DNA from: Wolinella sp052173415
GTDB lineage: Bacteria > Campylobacterota > Campylobacteria > Campylobacterales > Helicobacteraceae
DNA length: 64,000 nucleotides
Direction: 5' to 3'
Assembly (NCBI GenBank): GCA_052173415.1
Contig: JBQMYQ010000004.1
Location: forward strand, 1-64,000
How positions within the stretch are numbered: the stretch's first letter is position 1; every line of letters begins with the position of its first letter. Positions 27,042-36,310 of the stretch are shown piece by piece. The notes under the pieces are model-generated. The model searched no databases and was not told the DNA's origin. It worked only from the letters and a program-made list of their open reading frames with translations. The translations under genes and the position numbers were made by a program.

Positions 27042-28025
27042 ATGGCAAAAAATGACCTTTTGGGCGGTGCACTTTGGGACGCCTATTCCAAAAAAGTCTC
27101 CGAGCGAATGGATAATCCGAAATACCTCGGCACAATCCAGCAAGAGGAAGCGGACGCGCGGGGCTTACGGCTGATTGTCGCGGACTATGGAGCGGAATCG
27201 TGCGGCGATGCAGTGCGGCTATATTGGCTCATCGACCCTGCAAGCGATAGGATTGTCGAGGCGAAGTTTAAGAGCTTTGGCTGTGGCACGGCAATCGCGA
27301 GCTCAGACATGATGGTGGAGCTCTGCTTGGGAAAAACTGTCGATGAGGCGGTGAAAATCACCAACCTTGACGTGGAATTCGCGCTCCGAGATGATCCTAA
27401 CACACCTGCCGTCCCCGGGCAGAAAATGCACTGCTCGGTCATGGCATATGATGTGATTAAAAAAGCTGCCTCGCTTTATAAAGGCGTGGATATGACGAGC
27501 TTTGAAGATGAAATCATCGTGTGCGAATGCGCGCGCGTGAGCCTTGGCACGATTAAAGATGTGATTAGGATTAATAACCTAAAGAGCGTTGAAGAGATCA
27601 CTTCATACACCAAAGCCGGGGCGTTTTGCAAAAGCTGTATCCGCCCCGGAGGGCATGAGGAGCGTGAATACTACCTCGTGGATATTTTGGCTCAAACAAG
27701 GGCGGAAATGGAAGAGGAGCAGCGCAAAATGCAAGCGGATAAAAGCGCGAGCGGGGAGCTTAGCTTTGCTGATATGAGCGTGATACAAAAATCCAAAGCC
27801 ATTGATAAGGTCATCGATGAGGGAATCCGCCCGATGCTCGTAATGGACGGCGGCGATATGGAGGTGATTGACATTCGCAACTCAAGCGAAGGGCATACCG
27901 ATGTCTATATTCGATATGTCGGTGCATGCTCCGGCTGCGCGGCAAGCTCCACGGGGACGCTCTTTGCCATCGAGTCGATTTTACAGCAAAACCTCGATAG
28001 CTCCATTCGCGTATTCCCCGTCTGA
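27042..28025 (+). CDS. nifU: Fe-S cluster assembly scaffold NifU
   Basis: Three-domain scaffold on which clusters are built. 327 residues: IscU-like N-terminal domain (1-130) with its three cysteines in AESCGDAVR, FGCGTAI and MHCSVMAYD; a [2Fe-2S] BFD-like middle domain (about 145-205) with CECARVSLG and FCKSCIRPGG; and a C-terminal Nfu domain (about 245-327) with CSGCAASSTGTL. Domain order and length are those of full-length NifU. Cotranscribed with nifS. A hairpin follows at 28045-28077. Confidence 0.95.
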   Translation: MAKNDLLGGALWDAYSKKVSERMDNPKYLGTIQQEEADARGLRLIVADYGAESCGDAVRLYWLIDPASDRIVEAKFKSFGCGTAIASSDMMVELCLGKTVDEAVKITNLDVEFALRDDPNTPAVPGQKMHCSVMAYDVIKKAASLYKGVDMTSFEDEIIVCECARVSLGTIKDVIRINNLKSVEEITSYTKAGAFCKSCIRPGGHEEREYYLVDILAQTRAEMEEEQRKMQADKSASGELSFADMSVIQKSKAIDKVIDEGIRPMLVMDGGDMEVIDIRNSSEGHTDVYIRYVGACSGCAASSTGTLFAIESILQQNLDSSIRVFPV

Positions 28026-28044
28026 TTCTTGGAATCTAGCTTAG

Positions 28045-28077
28045 GTTGCTTTAATGGGTGTGTGTGATTAAGGCAAC
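28045..28077 (+). terminator. Hairpin after nifU
   Basis: GTTGCTTTAAT (28045-28055) pairs with ATTAAGGCAAC (28067-28077): 11 base pairs with one G-T wobble and an 11-base GT-rich loop. No T tract follows. The remaining gap to 28299 contains several GATTC/GAATC cores, for example CGGATT-N8-AATCCG near 28210, but no gene that I can support. Confidence 0.45.
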
Positions 28078-28299
28078 TCAAAGCGGAATCTTCAGAGGCA
28101 AATCCTGCATGATTCCCTAAAAAGCCTGAAAGACAAAAACCTTACGTTGCGCATGGATTCCCTCCACATATTTCATGCTAATTTTGAGAATCAGACCTCC
28201 TCTGCGTGGCGGATTCTTGCCCCAATCCGCTCCTAATTCTCATAGTCGCGGCAACCGTCGCCGCCCGTGACTCCACCCCAAAGCGAGCACGATTCCCGC

Positions 28300-29070
28300 C
28301 TATTTAAGAAGCTTATTAAGAGCCTTCGCCCCTTTGCCTAGCGTGCTACTTCTGAGGGATTTCTCCTTCTCGCCCATGACGATAAAAAGCCCATCGAGCG
28401 TCTTGCGTGTGATATAGTCATTGAGATCCTCTTCATCGCTTGGAAGATAGTCGTCCGCTCCGAGCTTAGAGGCGATTCCCTTAATGGATTTCGCCGCATC
28501 AGATTTCATGAGTTTGCCCTTTGCCATGTAGGAGTTCAGCCCATTATACGCCGTAGCGAAGCGATTCTCGCTCATCATCTTTTTAATAATCGGCTTGAAT
28601 ACCCCCTCAAGCTCCTTACCCGATTTATCACGTAAAAACCCCGTGAAGCTGTCATTCCCGCCATCAATTACCTCTTTGAGCTCCGTATCACTCATATTCT
28701 GAATCGCTTTGCTAAAAACCCCCGCCGCACCGCTCACAGCACTAGTCGCCGCACTATTCATCGAGACACTTAGATCCTTAGCCCACTTCTCGCCACCCAC
28801 TTTTTTAGCAAGCTCTGCTGCTTTTTGAAGGTTTTGTGGAAGAGGAATCTTAGCACTCGCATTTTTGAGATACCCTCGCTCACTAAGCTCTTTGACAGCT
28901 TTTTCAAGAGCTGAAGCGACAAGGTTTTTATAATCCCCTTTGGAATCGCCCCTCGCCTCATTAACCTTATCCAGCCCCTGTGTGAGCGCGTCTTGCCAGC
29001 CTGCCAATAATAGCACGGGGAAAATCCATGCGAGAAATACTATTCGTGTCATTTTTAATCCTTTTGACAT
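28300..29070 (-). CDS. Exported DUF4197-family protein
   Basis: Function unknown. 256 residues with a signal peptide (MTRIVFLAWIFPVLLLAGWQ; true start may be the Met six codons in). The mature part is helical and matches the DUF4197 pattern: ALEKAVKELSERGYLKNASAKI early, a central MNSAATSAVSGAAGVFSKAI repeat-like stretch, and KTLDGLFIVMGEKEKSLR near the end. Shares a minus-strand run with the small protein upstream (2-base gap) and kdsD. Position outside the cytoplasm is inferred from the leader. Confidence 0.65.
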   Translation of the reverse strand: MSKGLKMTRIVFLAWIFPVLLLAGWQDALTQGLDKVNEARGDSKGDYKNLVASALEKAVKELSERGYLKNASAKIPLPQNLQKAAELAKKVGGEKWAKDLSVSMNSAATSAVSGAAGVFSKAIQNMSDTELKEVIDGGNDSFTGFLRDKSGKELEGVFKPIIKKMMSENRFATAYNGLNSYMAKGKLMKSDAAKSIKGIASKLGADDYLPSDEEDLNDYITRKTLDGLFIVMGEKEKSLRSSTLGKGAKALNKLLK

Positions 29071-29072
29071 TT

Positions 29073-29312
29073 TTACCAGCTAAGCACCTCGCGCTTAATC
29101 TTATTCAATGCCTCAATGTGCTCTTTGAGCTTGCTCACTTCCATGTCGATTTGCTGCAGATTCCACACACCAAGATGCTCGGGCATATCCTGCGCACCGC
29201 GCTTAATCATAATGTAATCCACAAAAGAGATTTTCGCCAAGCCTAGCAATATCTCAAGCTCTTCTTTGGAAGCTTCGATTCCCTGCAAAATTGCCTCAAT
29301 TTTCTCTAACAT
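29073..29312 (-). CDS. Small coiled-coil protein of unknown function
   Basis: 79 residues when started at MLEKIEAILQGIEASKEEL, which follows a clear AAGGGAGG ribosome site and clears the kdsD stop by 13 bases; the longer frame to 29426 would overlap kdsD. Almost wholly helical with heptad-like spacing of Leu/Ile (KLKEHIEALNKIKREVL). No Cys, no signal peptide. I do not recognise the family. Lies between kdsD and the DUF4197 gene. Confidence 0.6.
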   Translation of the reverse strand: MLEKIEAILQGIEASKEELEILLGLAKISFVDYIMIKRGAQDMPEHLGVWNLQQIDMEVSKLKEHIEALNKIKREVLSW

Positions 29313-29325
29313 TAGCCCTCCCTTG

Positions 29326-30336
29326 CTACTTGATTCCCGCTTCAATGAGACGATGCAGATGCACCGCACCTTTGATTTTGCGCTCTTTATCCGTGATGAT
29401 GAGCAGCTGGATCTTATTCTCTTCAATTATTTTCAGTGCCTCACTCGCCAAAATCCCCTCATCATCGCAAAATTTCGGTGTGCTGTTTGCGTAACTCATC
29501 ACGCTTTTATTTAGATCAAAATCTAAGCGCATCATCGCACGCCTCAAATCGCCATCGCTAAGCACGCCCTTAAGCCTGCCCGATTCCTCAATAATCGCAC
29601 TCCCAAGTCGTCCGTTACTCATCACAACAATCGCTTCTTTTAGCGAAATATCCGCAGGGATTAGAGGCAGGTTCTCATGCTGCATAAGATCTGCAACTTT
29701 CACAAAAAGTCGCCTCCCTAGCGAGCCTCCGGGGTGAAAAGAGGCAAAATCGCTCTCTTTAAAGCCACGCCTTTTCATCAGACACACCGCGAGCGCGTCG
29801 CCAAGTGCAAGAGTAAGCGTCGTTGAGCTCGTCGGCGCGGCATTGAGCGGACACGCCTCACGGGTAATCGCAATAGAAATAAACGCGTCACAATCACGCG
29901 AAAGCGAGCTATTTTTGTCCCTGCTCATCGTAATTAGAGGAATCCCAAAGCGTTTCAGATGGGGCAAAATCGCAACAAGCTCGCTACTCTCGCCACTGTA
30001 GCTAATCGCTAGCACCGTGTCACCCTGACTAATCATTCCCAAATCGCCGTGCATCGCCTCAGTCGGGTGTAAAAAAAAGCTCGGCGTGCCCGTGCTCGCA
30101 AAAGTTGCAGCGATTTTCGCACCGATGAGCCCTGATTTCCCCACACCTGTGATAACGACCTTGCCCCGAGTTGTCTCGATAAGCTCCACAGCACGCAAAA
30201 AGTGGGAATCCATCGCCTCACTGGAGCGCAAAATCTCCTGCGCCTCAAGCCTCAAAACCTCTCGCGCCTCCTTTAGCAACGCCTCGCCCTCCGGAGGATT
30301 CCCGACATTAGGATCGCTTGCACGCCTCTCTTCCAT
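29326..30336 (-). CDS. kdsD: Arabinose-5-phosphate isomerase (KpsF/GutQ family)
   Basis: Makes D-arabinose 5-phosphate from ribulose 5-phosphate, the first committed step to KDO for lipopolysaccharide. Start chosen at MEERRASDPN because GGTGGAGCG stands 8 bases before it; 336 residues, in the normal range. SIS domain (about 40-180) shows VVITGVGKSGLIGAKIAATF and GDTVLAISYSGES; two CBS domains follow (about 210-336), ending AVHLHRLIEAGIK. Helicobacter pylori has the same gene next to its RNase J gene. Functionally linked to lpxA, lpxD and fabZ in this window through LPS. Confidence 0.9.
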   Translation of the reverse strand: MEERRASDPNVGNPPEGEALLKEAREVLRLEAQEILRSSEAMDSHFLRAVELIETTRGKVVITGVGKSGLIGAKIAATFASTGTPSFFLHPTEAMHGDLGMISQGDTVLAISYSGESSELVAILPHLKRFGIPLITMSRDKNSSLSRDCDAFISIAITREACPLNAAPTSSTTLTLALGDALAVCLMKRRGFKESDFASFHPGGSLGRRLFVKVADLMQHENLPLIPADISLKEAIVVMSNGRLGSAIIEESGRLKGVLSDGDLRRAMMRLDFDLNKSVMSYANSTPKFCDDEGILASEALKIIEENKIQLLIITDKERKIKGAVHLHRLIEAGIK

Positions 30337-30462
30337 CACTTTCGCTCCACCTTTTGAAATTGTCAATTTTCGCACAAAAGATTTTAAACTTTGGGGAATC
30401 TTGTGGATTCCCCCTCTAAAAGCGCACCCAAAATCCATGCGGATTCCCGCCTTTTGCCCAAA

Positions 30463-32583
30463 CTATACAAAATAGATAATCGGCACGATGAGTGGATATT
30501 TTTTAGTCTTTTTAAAGATATGCTTTCGCACCACTTGGCGGATCTCATTCTCCGCTGCACGGGTATTTTGAAGGTGCTCTTTTTTACAGTTTTTCAAAAA
30601 ATGCTCCAAAATACTTTCAATCTCCTTGCTAAATGCGTGCAAATCCCGATCACCCACCAAGCCAAATGCCGTAACTCGCGGCTTATCGACTATTTTTTGC
30701 TGTGCGGGCGAAACCTGTGCAGCAATCGTGATAATCCCCTCATTTGCGAGCTTCTGGCGATCGAGCACGACGTCATTATCAATCTGTTCGTTAGTCTGAT
30801 TGTCGATAAAAATCTTGCCATTTTTGACACTTCGCACCTTGCGAATGTAGCCCGGCGCGACCTCAATCTGATCTCCATCTTCCATTAGCAAAATATTTTT
30901 CTCCGACACCCCGCATTTAATCGCCGTCTCCATGTGCTTGACTATATGATTGTATTCGCCATGCACAGGGAGGAAAAATTTCGGTTGCACCAAACGCAAC
31001 ATCAGCTTCTGCTCCTCTTGTGCGGCATGCCCGCTAACGTGAATCTCGCTAAAGTCCTGATATGCCACTTTCGCACCCGCTTTTTGCAAGAAATTTAGCA
31101 CCGATGAGACGCTTGCTTCATTCCCGGGAATCGCCTTTGCGGACAAAATCACGGTATCGCTGGGCTTAATCTTGATGTGCCTATGCTCGTCCGTTGCCAT
31201 GCGATAGAGCGCGCTCATCGTCTCGCCCTGACTTCCTGTCGTTACGATAAGCACCTCATTATCGGCATATTTCGCTACTTCATGCGCCTCAATAAATATG
31301 TTTTGCGGCAAATCGATATAGCCAAGCTCGCGCGAAATTTCCAGATTCTTCTCCATGGAACGACCAATCACAGCGACTTTGCGCCCATATTTTAGCCCGT
31401 GCTGAATTGCCTGATAGACGCGATGAATATTCGATGAAAATGTCGACATAATGACTCGCCCCTGCGCACTCATAAAAAGCTTATCAAAAGTCGGTCCAAC
31501 CGTCGCTTCACTCTCTGTATAGCCTGTGCGATGCGAATTAGTCGAATCGCTTAGCATAAGTAGCACGCCCCTTTCGCCATAATAAGCCAAACGGTGCAAA
31601 TCAGCCGCGAATCCATCAATAGGCGTATGGTCGATTTTAAAATCACCCGTATGGATAATCGTCCCCGCCTCGCATCTAATTGCTAACGAAGAGGAATCGA
31701 TGATTGAGTGTGTCATGTGGATCCACTCTACTTCAAAATCACCGATTTTAATAGGCTTGCGCTTCTCAACAATCCGAAACAGCGAACGAAATTTTTTCAA
31801 CCCATGCTCATCAAATTTGCTCCCGATCATGCCAAGCGGCAATGGCGTGCCATAGAGAGGGAATTGCATCTGCTTGTAAAGGTGGGGCACGGCACCGATA
31901 TGATCCTCATGTGCATGCGTGATGATAACCCCGGCGATCTTGCTCTTAATCGCCTCAAGATAGCTAAAATCAGGCACCAAAATATCCACGCCATGCATGT
32001 CATGATCGGGGAAGCTCATACCCACATCAACGATGATCGCACTATCCTCTGTCTCGATAACCGTAATATTCCCACCGATCTCTCCAAGCCCGCCAAGTGG
32101 CGTGATCCGCACGCGTCCTTTGCTCTTGGGATCAATTTTTGAATGTGGATTTAGGCGTGATTTTTGGATACGATCATTTACTTCCACGCCATGTTTTAGC
32201 TCTTTATTGAGTGCGCTAACCCCGCGCCCCTCTTGCGCGCGATGATTATCGCTTCGCGATTCCTTGCTTTGCGACTCTCTATTTTCTACTTCACGATTCT
32301 CTCGCGTCCGATTCCCGCTATTTGCCCCTTGTGGCTCGCGCCTTGTGTGATAAGGTTTGCGCTCGTGAGCGGAATATGTAGGATTCCCGCTCTTAGAGGA
32401 ATCGCTCTCACCTTGTGAGGCTTGCGCTCCGTCTCCTTTGGGGAATCGATTCCTTCCACCTCTGCGTCTGCGCGGTTTAGAGGGCTGAGACGCCCCCGCA
32501 CTTTTTGCCTCCTCATTTTGCGTTTGCGGAATTTGCGCCGCACTCTGCTTTGATGGCTCATGTGAATTGTTGTTCTCTTCCAT
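30463..32583 (-). CDS. rnj: Ribonuclease J
   Basis: Metallo-beta-lactamase ribonuclease with 5'-3' exo and endo activity; the major RNA-decay enzyme in Helicobacter, where it pairs with the helicase RhpA. 706 residues. The first ~135 residues are a disordered, Gln/Asn/Arg/Ser-rich extension, as in other Helicobacteraceae and absent from Bacillus RNase J. Metal site THAHEDHIGAVPHL, then HTGDFKIDH and the beta-CASP motifs SDSTNSHRTGYTES, VIMSTFSSNIHR and PVHGEYNHI. Its start overlaps the end of rsmA by 26 bases, so the two are co-translated. Confidence 0.92.
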   Translation of the reverse strand: MEENNNSHEPSKQSAAQIPQTQNEEAKSAGASQPSKPRRRRGGRNRFPKGDGAQASQGESDSSKSGNPTYSAHERKPYHTRREPQGANSGNRTRENREVENRESQSKESRSDNHRAQEGRGVSALNKELKHGVEVNDRIQKSRLNPHSKIDPKSKGRVRITPLGGLGEIGGNITVIETEDSAIIVDVGMSFPDHDMHGVDILVPDFSYLEAIKSKIAGVIITHAHEDHIGAVPHLYKQMQFPLYGTPLPLGMIGSKFDEHGLKKFRSLFRIVEKRKPIKIGDFEVEWIHMTHSIIDSSSLAIRCEAGTIIHTGDFKIDHTPIDGFAADLHRLAYYGERGVLLMLSDSTNSHRTGYTESEATVGPTFDKLFMSAQGRVIMSTFSSNIHRVYQAIQHGLKYGRKVAVIGRSMEKNLEISRELGYIDLPQNIFIEAHEVAKYADNEVLIVTTGSQGETMSALYRMATDEHRHIKIKPSDTVILSAKAIPGNEASVSSVLNFLQKAGAKVAYQDFSEIHVSGHAAQEEQKLMLRLVQPKFFLPVHGEYNHIVKHMETAIKCGVSEKNILLMEDGDQIEVAPGYIRKVRSVKNGKIFIDNQTNEQIDNDVVLDRQKLANEGIITIAAQVSPAQQKIVDKPRVTAFGLVGDRDLHAFSKEIESILEHFLKNCKKEHLQNTRAAENEIRQVVRKHIFKKTKKYPLIVPIIYFV

Positions 32584-33367
32584 TGTGTTCCTCGGTTAAA
32601 ATATTTAAAAGTTGGTGATAATAAGACGTCTCTAGCTCATGTGGGCGGAAATCCTCGCTGATTCCCAAATTCAAGAAAATCTCTTTAAGCCATCCGCTCT
32701 GATACACACAGGAGAGGTTTTTAATAAGCTTCTTGCGAGGAGCGGAGAATGCTAGACGCAACAATGCCTCAAGCCCCACAGGAATCGTCTCTCTAATTTT
32801 ATCAAGGCGAAACACTGCCGAAGTTACTCTAGGCACGGGCTCAAACGCACTGGGGGGCACTTCAAAAAGAAGCCTCGCATCTCCATAACTCTGCGCAATC
32901 ACCGAAAGAGCCGAAAAATCTCGCTCGCCCCGCTGGGCACAAAACTTCTCAGCAACCTCCTTTTGCACCATTACAACCAAAGAGCGACACATCGGGTCTT
33001 TCAGAGCCTTAAGAATCATCGCCGTAGCGACATAATAAGGAAGATTTGAGACAAGCACGTAAGGCTCTGAAAGAAGCCCATGCCCTTGCCACTCCTCCAT
33101 AACATCGCCGAAACGGATCTCCAAGCGTCCCGTCGCAAGCTCTTTTTGAAATTTTCTCTCTAAATATGGACGCAAATCCATATCCACTTCAAAGGTCAAA
33201 ATATCCCAACAGCTAAGCAGCCTACCGGTCAAATCACCCAGTCCAGCCCCAATCTCCACGACACGAAGCTCGCGCGCACAATCGGGAATCGACTCGATGA
33301 TTTTATTCACATACAGGTCATCTTTGAGGAAATTCTGCCCAAAGTGCCTCTTTGCCTTGACGCCCAT
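32558..33367 (-). CDS. rsmA: 16S rRNA dimethyladenosine methyltransferase
   Basis: Dimethylates two adjacent adenosines near the 3' end of 16S rRNA; loss gives kasugamycin resistance (hence ksgA). 269 residues. GQNFLKDDLYVNKII, SAM loop VEIGAGLGDLTGRL (about 38-51), and catalytic motif IV VSNLPYYVATAMILK. C-terminal small domain has RLAFSAPRKKLIKNL. First gene of the rsmA-rnj-kdsD group, same neighbours as in Helicobacter pylori. Confidence 0.94.
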   Translation of the reverse strand: MGVKAKRHFGQNFLKDDLYVNKIIESIPDCARELRVVEIGAGLGDLTGRLLSCWDILTFEVDMDLRPYLERKFQKELATGRLEIRFGDVMEEWQGHGLLSEPYVLVSNLPYYVATAMILKALKDPMCRSLVVMVQKEVAEKFCAQRGERDFSALSVIAQSYGDARLLFEVPPSAFEPVPRVTSAVFRLDKIRETIPVGLEALLRLAFSAPRKKLIKNLSCVYQSGWLKEIFLNLGISEDFRPHELETSYYHQLLNILTEEHNGREQQFT

Positions 33368-33502
33368 TTATAGCCTTAGCTAACGTAAAAAACGAATTAG
33401 GGCGATTGTATCACAACAGCTCTATTTTTACTCTTAATTCAGGGGCTTTTGCGCCTCTTTGGGCTATGATTGGCACATTTTATCCACAAAAAGGGAAATT
33501 TT

Positions 33503-34267
33503 ATGAATTCTCTTGCAAAACGCATTATCCCTTGTCTTGACGTCAAGGACGGGCGTGTTGTGAAAGGTGTGAATTTTGTCGGTCTGCGCGATGCGGGCGA
33601 TCCCATCGAAGTGGCAAAATGCTACAATGACGAGGGGCTGATGAAGTTGCATTCCTCGACATCATGGCGACGCATGAGGGGCGCGGAATCATGACAGAAA
33701 TCGTCCGCTCGGTCGCAAAAGAGATTTTTATCCCGCTCACCGTAGGCGGAGGAATCCGCACGCTAGCGGACATGTATGAGCTGCTCAACGCGGGCTGTGA
33801 TAAGATTAGTATTAATTCTTCGGCAATCAAAAATCCCTCGCTCATTAATAAGGGGGCGAAGCGGTTTGGTTCTCAATGTATCGTGGTTGCTATCGACGCA
33901 AAAATGCGCGCAGATGGGAGTGGCTGGAATGTCTATGCAAATGGCGGATGCATCGATACGGGAATCGACCTGCTGGAATGGGTCAAAGAGGCGAGTAATC
34001 GTGGGGGCGGGCGAGATATTGCTCACGAGCATGGATAGCGATGGGACAAAATCGGGCTATGATTGCGCGCAACTAAGCGCGGTCGCTAAAATCACAAATA
34101 TTCCGCTCGTTGCAAGCGGGGGCGCAGGACGCATGGAGCACATCAAAGAGGCGTTTTTAAGCGGTGCGGACGCGGCACTTGCGGCAAGTATTTTTCATTT
34201 CAGAGAGATTGATATTATAGAGCTGAAACGTTATCTCAGAAGCGAAAAAATCGAGGTGCGAATATAG
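33503..34267 (+). pseudogene. hisF: Imidazole glycerol phosphate synthase cyclase subunit HisF, two frameshifts
   Basis: Cyclase of histidine synthesis. The protein is recognisable throughout but needs three frames: residues 1-46 (MNSLAKRIIPCLDVKDGRVV... to CYNDEG), then a shift at GAGGGGCTGATG (about 33632-33638) where one more G would give DEVAFLDIMATHEGRG, then the middle part (TVGGGIRTLADMYELL, DKISINSSA), then a shift at CGTGGGGGCGGG (about 34000-34008) where one G fewer gives GAGEILLTSMDSDGTKSGYD, then ASGGAGRMEHIKEAFLSGADAALAAS to the stop. The two indels cancel. Both are at G runs, so assembly error is a serious alternative to real decay. Confidence 0.85.
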
Positions 34268-34439
34268 TGGCTACTTTGGATATACTTTGTTGGTCAAATT
34301 TTCAACTATTTTTGGCGAAGATTCCTAATGGAATATTTCAAACTTTTCTAAAAATAGTGGAAACTTACGCAAAAATTTACAAAAAAATCTATAAAACCTG
34401 CCCTGATTCCTCGATTTATCCCAAAAAGGTAGAAATCTA

Positions 34440-34991
34440 ATGTTCATCTGTGCGGGAGCTATGGAGCAGTTTCCTTTTGCCAAACCCATAGGAATCGGGC
34501 TAATCGATAGTGCGATCGGACTGACGCGACTAGTCCTCAGAGAGCAACCGAGCCTTTTACTGTTCCTTGGCAGTGCTGGAAGCTATGATGATAAAATCCT
34601 CGAATTGACGATTTTTGAGAGCTTTAGTGCGACTAATATTGAGCTCTCTTTCCTCGCAAATCAATCCTACACCCCAATTAATAACGCAATTTCTATGGAA
34701 GATTTGAATGTTTCACATGAAACAAAAACGGCGATTGTCAATTCGAGTAACTATATTACCATCGATTCCCGTGCGGGTGAGCTGATGACAAAAATGGGAA
34801 TCGCGCTGGAAAATATGGAATTTTACAGCGTGTTATCTGTGGCGAAAGAGTTCCATTTGCCTGCGCGCGGGATATTTTGCGTTACAAATCATACGAATTC
34901 AGCCGCTCATGAAACGTTTATCAAGAGGCATGCCGAGGCGATGAAGTTGCTCGATTCCTACGTCAGGACGCACTATGCAGAATATCTATGA
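34440..34991 (+). CDS. Nucleoside phosphorylase/nucleosidase-like protein
   Basis: 183 residues, shorter than MTA/SAH nucleosidase or DeoD-type phosphorylase (about 230). Family feel comes from the opening MFICAGAMEQFPFAKPIGIG, LLFLGSAGSYDD, the C-terminal NMEFYSVLSVAKEFHLPARG with the purine-binding 'ME' motif, and CVTNHTNSAAHETFIKRHAEA. The usual catalytic SxD segment is replaced by TNHTN, so activity is unclear. It overlaps rlmN by 17 bases and is thus translated with it. A comparable protein sits by rlmN in related species as far as I recall. Upstream 34268-34439 is AT-rich with no other gene. Confidence 0.5.
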   Translation: MFICAGAMEQFPFAKPIGIGLIDSAIGLTRLVLREQPSLLLFLGSAGSYDDKILELTIFESFSATNIELSFLANQSYTPINNAISMEDLNVSHETKTAIVNSSNYITIDSRAGELMTKMGIALENMEFYSVLSVAKEFHLPARGIFCVTNHTNSAAHETFIKRHAEAMKLLDSYVRTHYAEYL

Positions 34992-36054
34992 CTTCACGCT
35001 TGAGGAGCTAAAGGAGCGTTTCAAACCCGCTTTCCGCGCGAAGCAACTTTACAACTGGCTCTATCATCGCTACGAAGAAGATTTTGCTAATATGCTAAAT
35101 CTCTCAAAAGAGCTACGCGATGAGCTGTCACGCGATTACTCCGCCTCTTTGACGAAAGTCATCAGAGAAGAGATCAGCAGCGATGGGAGCAGAAAATATC
35201 TTTTCCAAACTCATGACAATCTCACATTTGAGACGGTGCTCTTGAAAATGAAAGAGAAAAAGCACGACGAGAGTGGGAAAATCATCGAGGGCGAAAAATA
35301 TACCATCTGCGTCTCATCGCAAATCGGCTGTAAAGTCGGCTGTAGCTTCTGCTATACCGCTAAGGGTGGTTTTATCAGGAATCTCAGCGCGGGTGAGATT
35401 GTCTATCAGATAGTCGCGCTTAAGCGTCTAAATGCACTTGCTCCCGAAAAGCGCGTAAATATCGTCTATATGGGCATGGGCGAGCCACTGGATAATTTTG
35501 ACAATCTCACTAAAGCTATCAAAATCCTCTCCGAGCTCGACGGATTGTCTATTTCACCCAAACGTCAAACGATTTCCACAAGCGGAATCGCGCCAAAAAT
35601 TAAGCAACTAGGCGAGCTTAACCTCGGAATCCAGCTCGCCATTTCGCTTCATGCCGTTGATGATGAATTGCGCTCGCGACTAATCCCGATGAATCGCGCC
35701 TATAATATCGCGAGCATCATCGAAGCGGTGCGACGATTCCCTATTGACGCGCGGAAACGTGTGATGTTTGAATACCTCGTCATCAAAGAGGTGAATGACG
35801 ATGAAAAGAGCGCAAAAAAGCTGCTAAAACTCCTGAATAAAATCAGGTCGAAGGTTAATTTAATCTATTTCAATCCCCACGAGGGGAGCGAATTTCAACG
35901 TCCGAGCGAGAAAAAAATGATTGCTTTTCAAGAATTTTTAACTAAACATGGGCAGCTCTGCACCATACGGGAATCCAAAGGCGTGGATATCAGCGCGGCG
36001 TGCGGTCAGTTGCGAGAGAAAATCCTAAAGGAGGATCGACATGGGAATCGTTGA
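34975..36054 (+). CDS. rlmN: Dual-specificity RNA methyltransferase RlmN
   Basis: Radical-SAM enzyme that methylates C2 of A2503 in 23S rRNA and A37 in some tRNAs. 359 residues. N-terminal accessory domain (1-85), radical SAM cluster motif CKVGCSFCYTAKGG (about 118-131), GMGEPLDNFDNL, ISTSGIAPKI, and the C-terminal catalytic cysteine region (GVDISAACGQL, about 345). Overlaps the nucleosidase-like gene in front and the small membrane-peptide gene behind. Needs Fe-S clusters from NifSU. Confidence 0.94.
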   Translation: MQNIYDFTLEELKERFKPAFRAKQLYNWLYHRYEEDFANMLNLSKELRDELSRDYSASLTKVIREEISSDGSRKYLFQTHDNLTFETVLLKMKEKKHDESGKIIEGEKYTICVSSQIGCKVGCSFCYTAKGGFIRNLSAGEIVYQIVALKRLNALAPEKRVNIVYMGMGEPLDNFDNLTKAIKILSELDGLSISPKRQTISTSGIAPKIKQLGELNLGIQLAISLHAVDDELRSRLIPMNRAYNIASIIEAVRRFPIDARKRVMFEYLVIKEVNDDEKSAKKLLKLLNKIRSKVNLIYFNPHEGSEFQRPSEKKMIAFQEFLTKHGQLCTIRESKGVDISAACGQLREKILKEDRHGNR

Positions 36055-36130
36055 TTGGTTTTTGACTGTTTTTATCGCGCTAGTCGTCATCATCGGCATG
36101 GGAGCGTTTCTCTATTATGCTTACAAATAG
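36041..36130 (+). CDS. 29-residue single-helix membrane peptide
   Basis: A short ORF (MGIVDWFLTVFIALVVII then GMGAFLYYAYK) starts inside the last codons of rlmN, directly behind an excellent ribosome site AAAGGAGG at 36028-36035. The peptide is one hydrophobic helix with a positively charged C-terminal end, typical of small membrane regulators. The combination of strong ribosome site, overlap with rlmN and membrane character makes real expression likely. I do not recognise the family and no function can be given. Confidence 0.6.
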   Translation: MGIVDWFLTVFIALVVIIGMGAFLYYAYK

Positions 36131-36310
36131 ATTTTTGATTAGGATTTGCAAAATTCTCTCGCTGGGATTTTTGAATTCCTGCCATGATTTTAAAAATCCC
36201 GGCACTGTTTAGGGATTTCGGATACAACTTATGCGCTAAATTTTCTCAAAATTTTCGAGATTCCTACTCTGAGATTCCCAAAATTTGAGACATGATTTCT
36301 AAATTTAAAA

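Noticed and set aside
25865..28025. nifS-nifU as evidence of nitrogen fixation
   Set aside because: NIF-type Fe-S assembly is the housekeeping system in Campylobacterota; no nitrogenase genes are present.
29313..29426. Longer start for the small coiled-coil protein
   Set aside because: Would overlap kdsD in another frame, while a clear ribosome site precedes the 29312 start.
33471..33500. TGGCAC before hisF as a sigma54 promoter
   Set aside because: The matching GC element at the right distance is missing.
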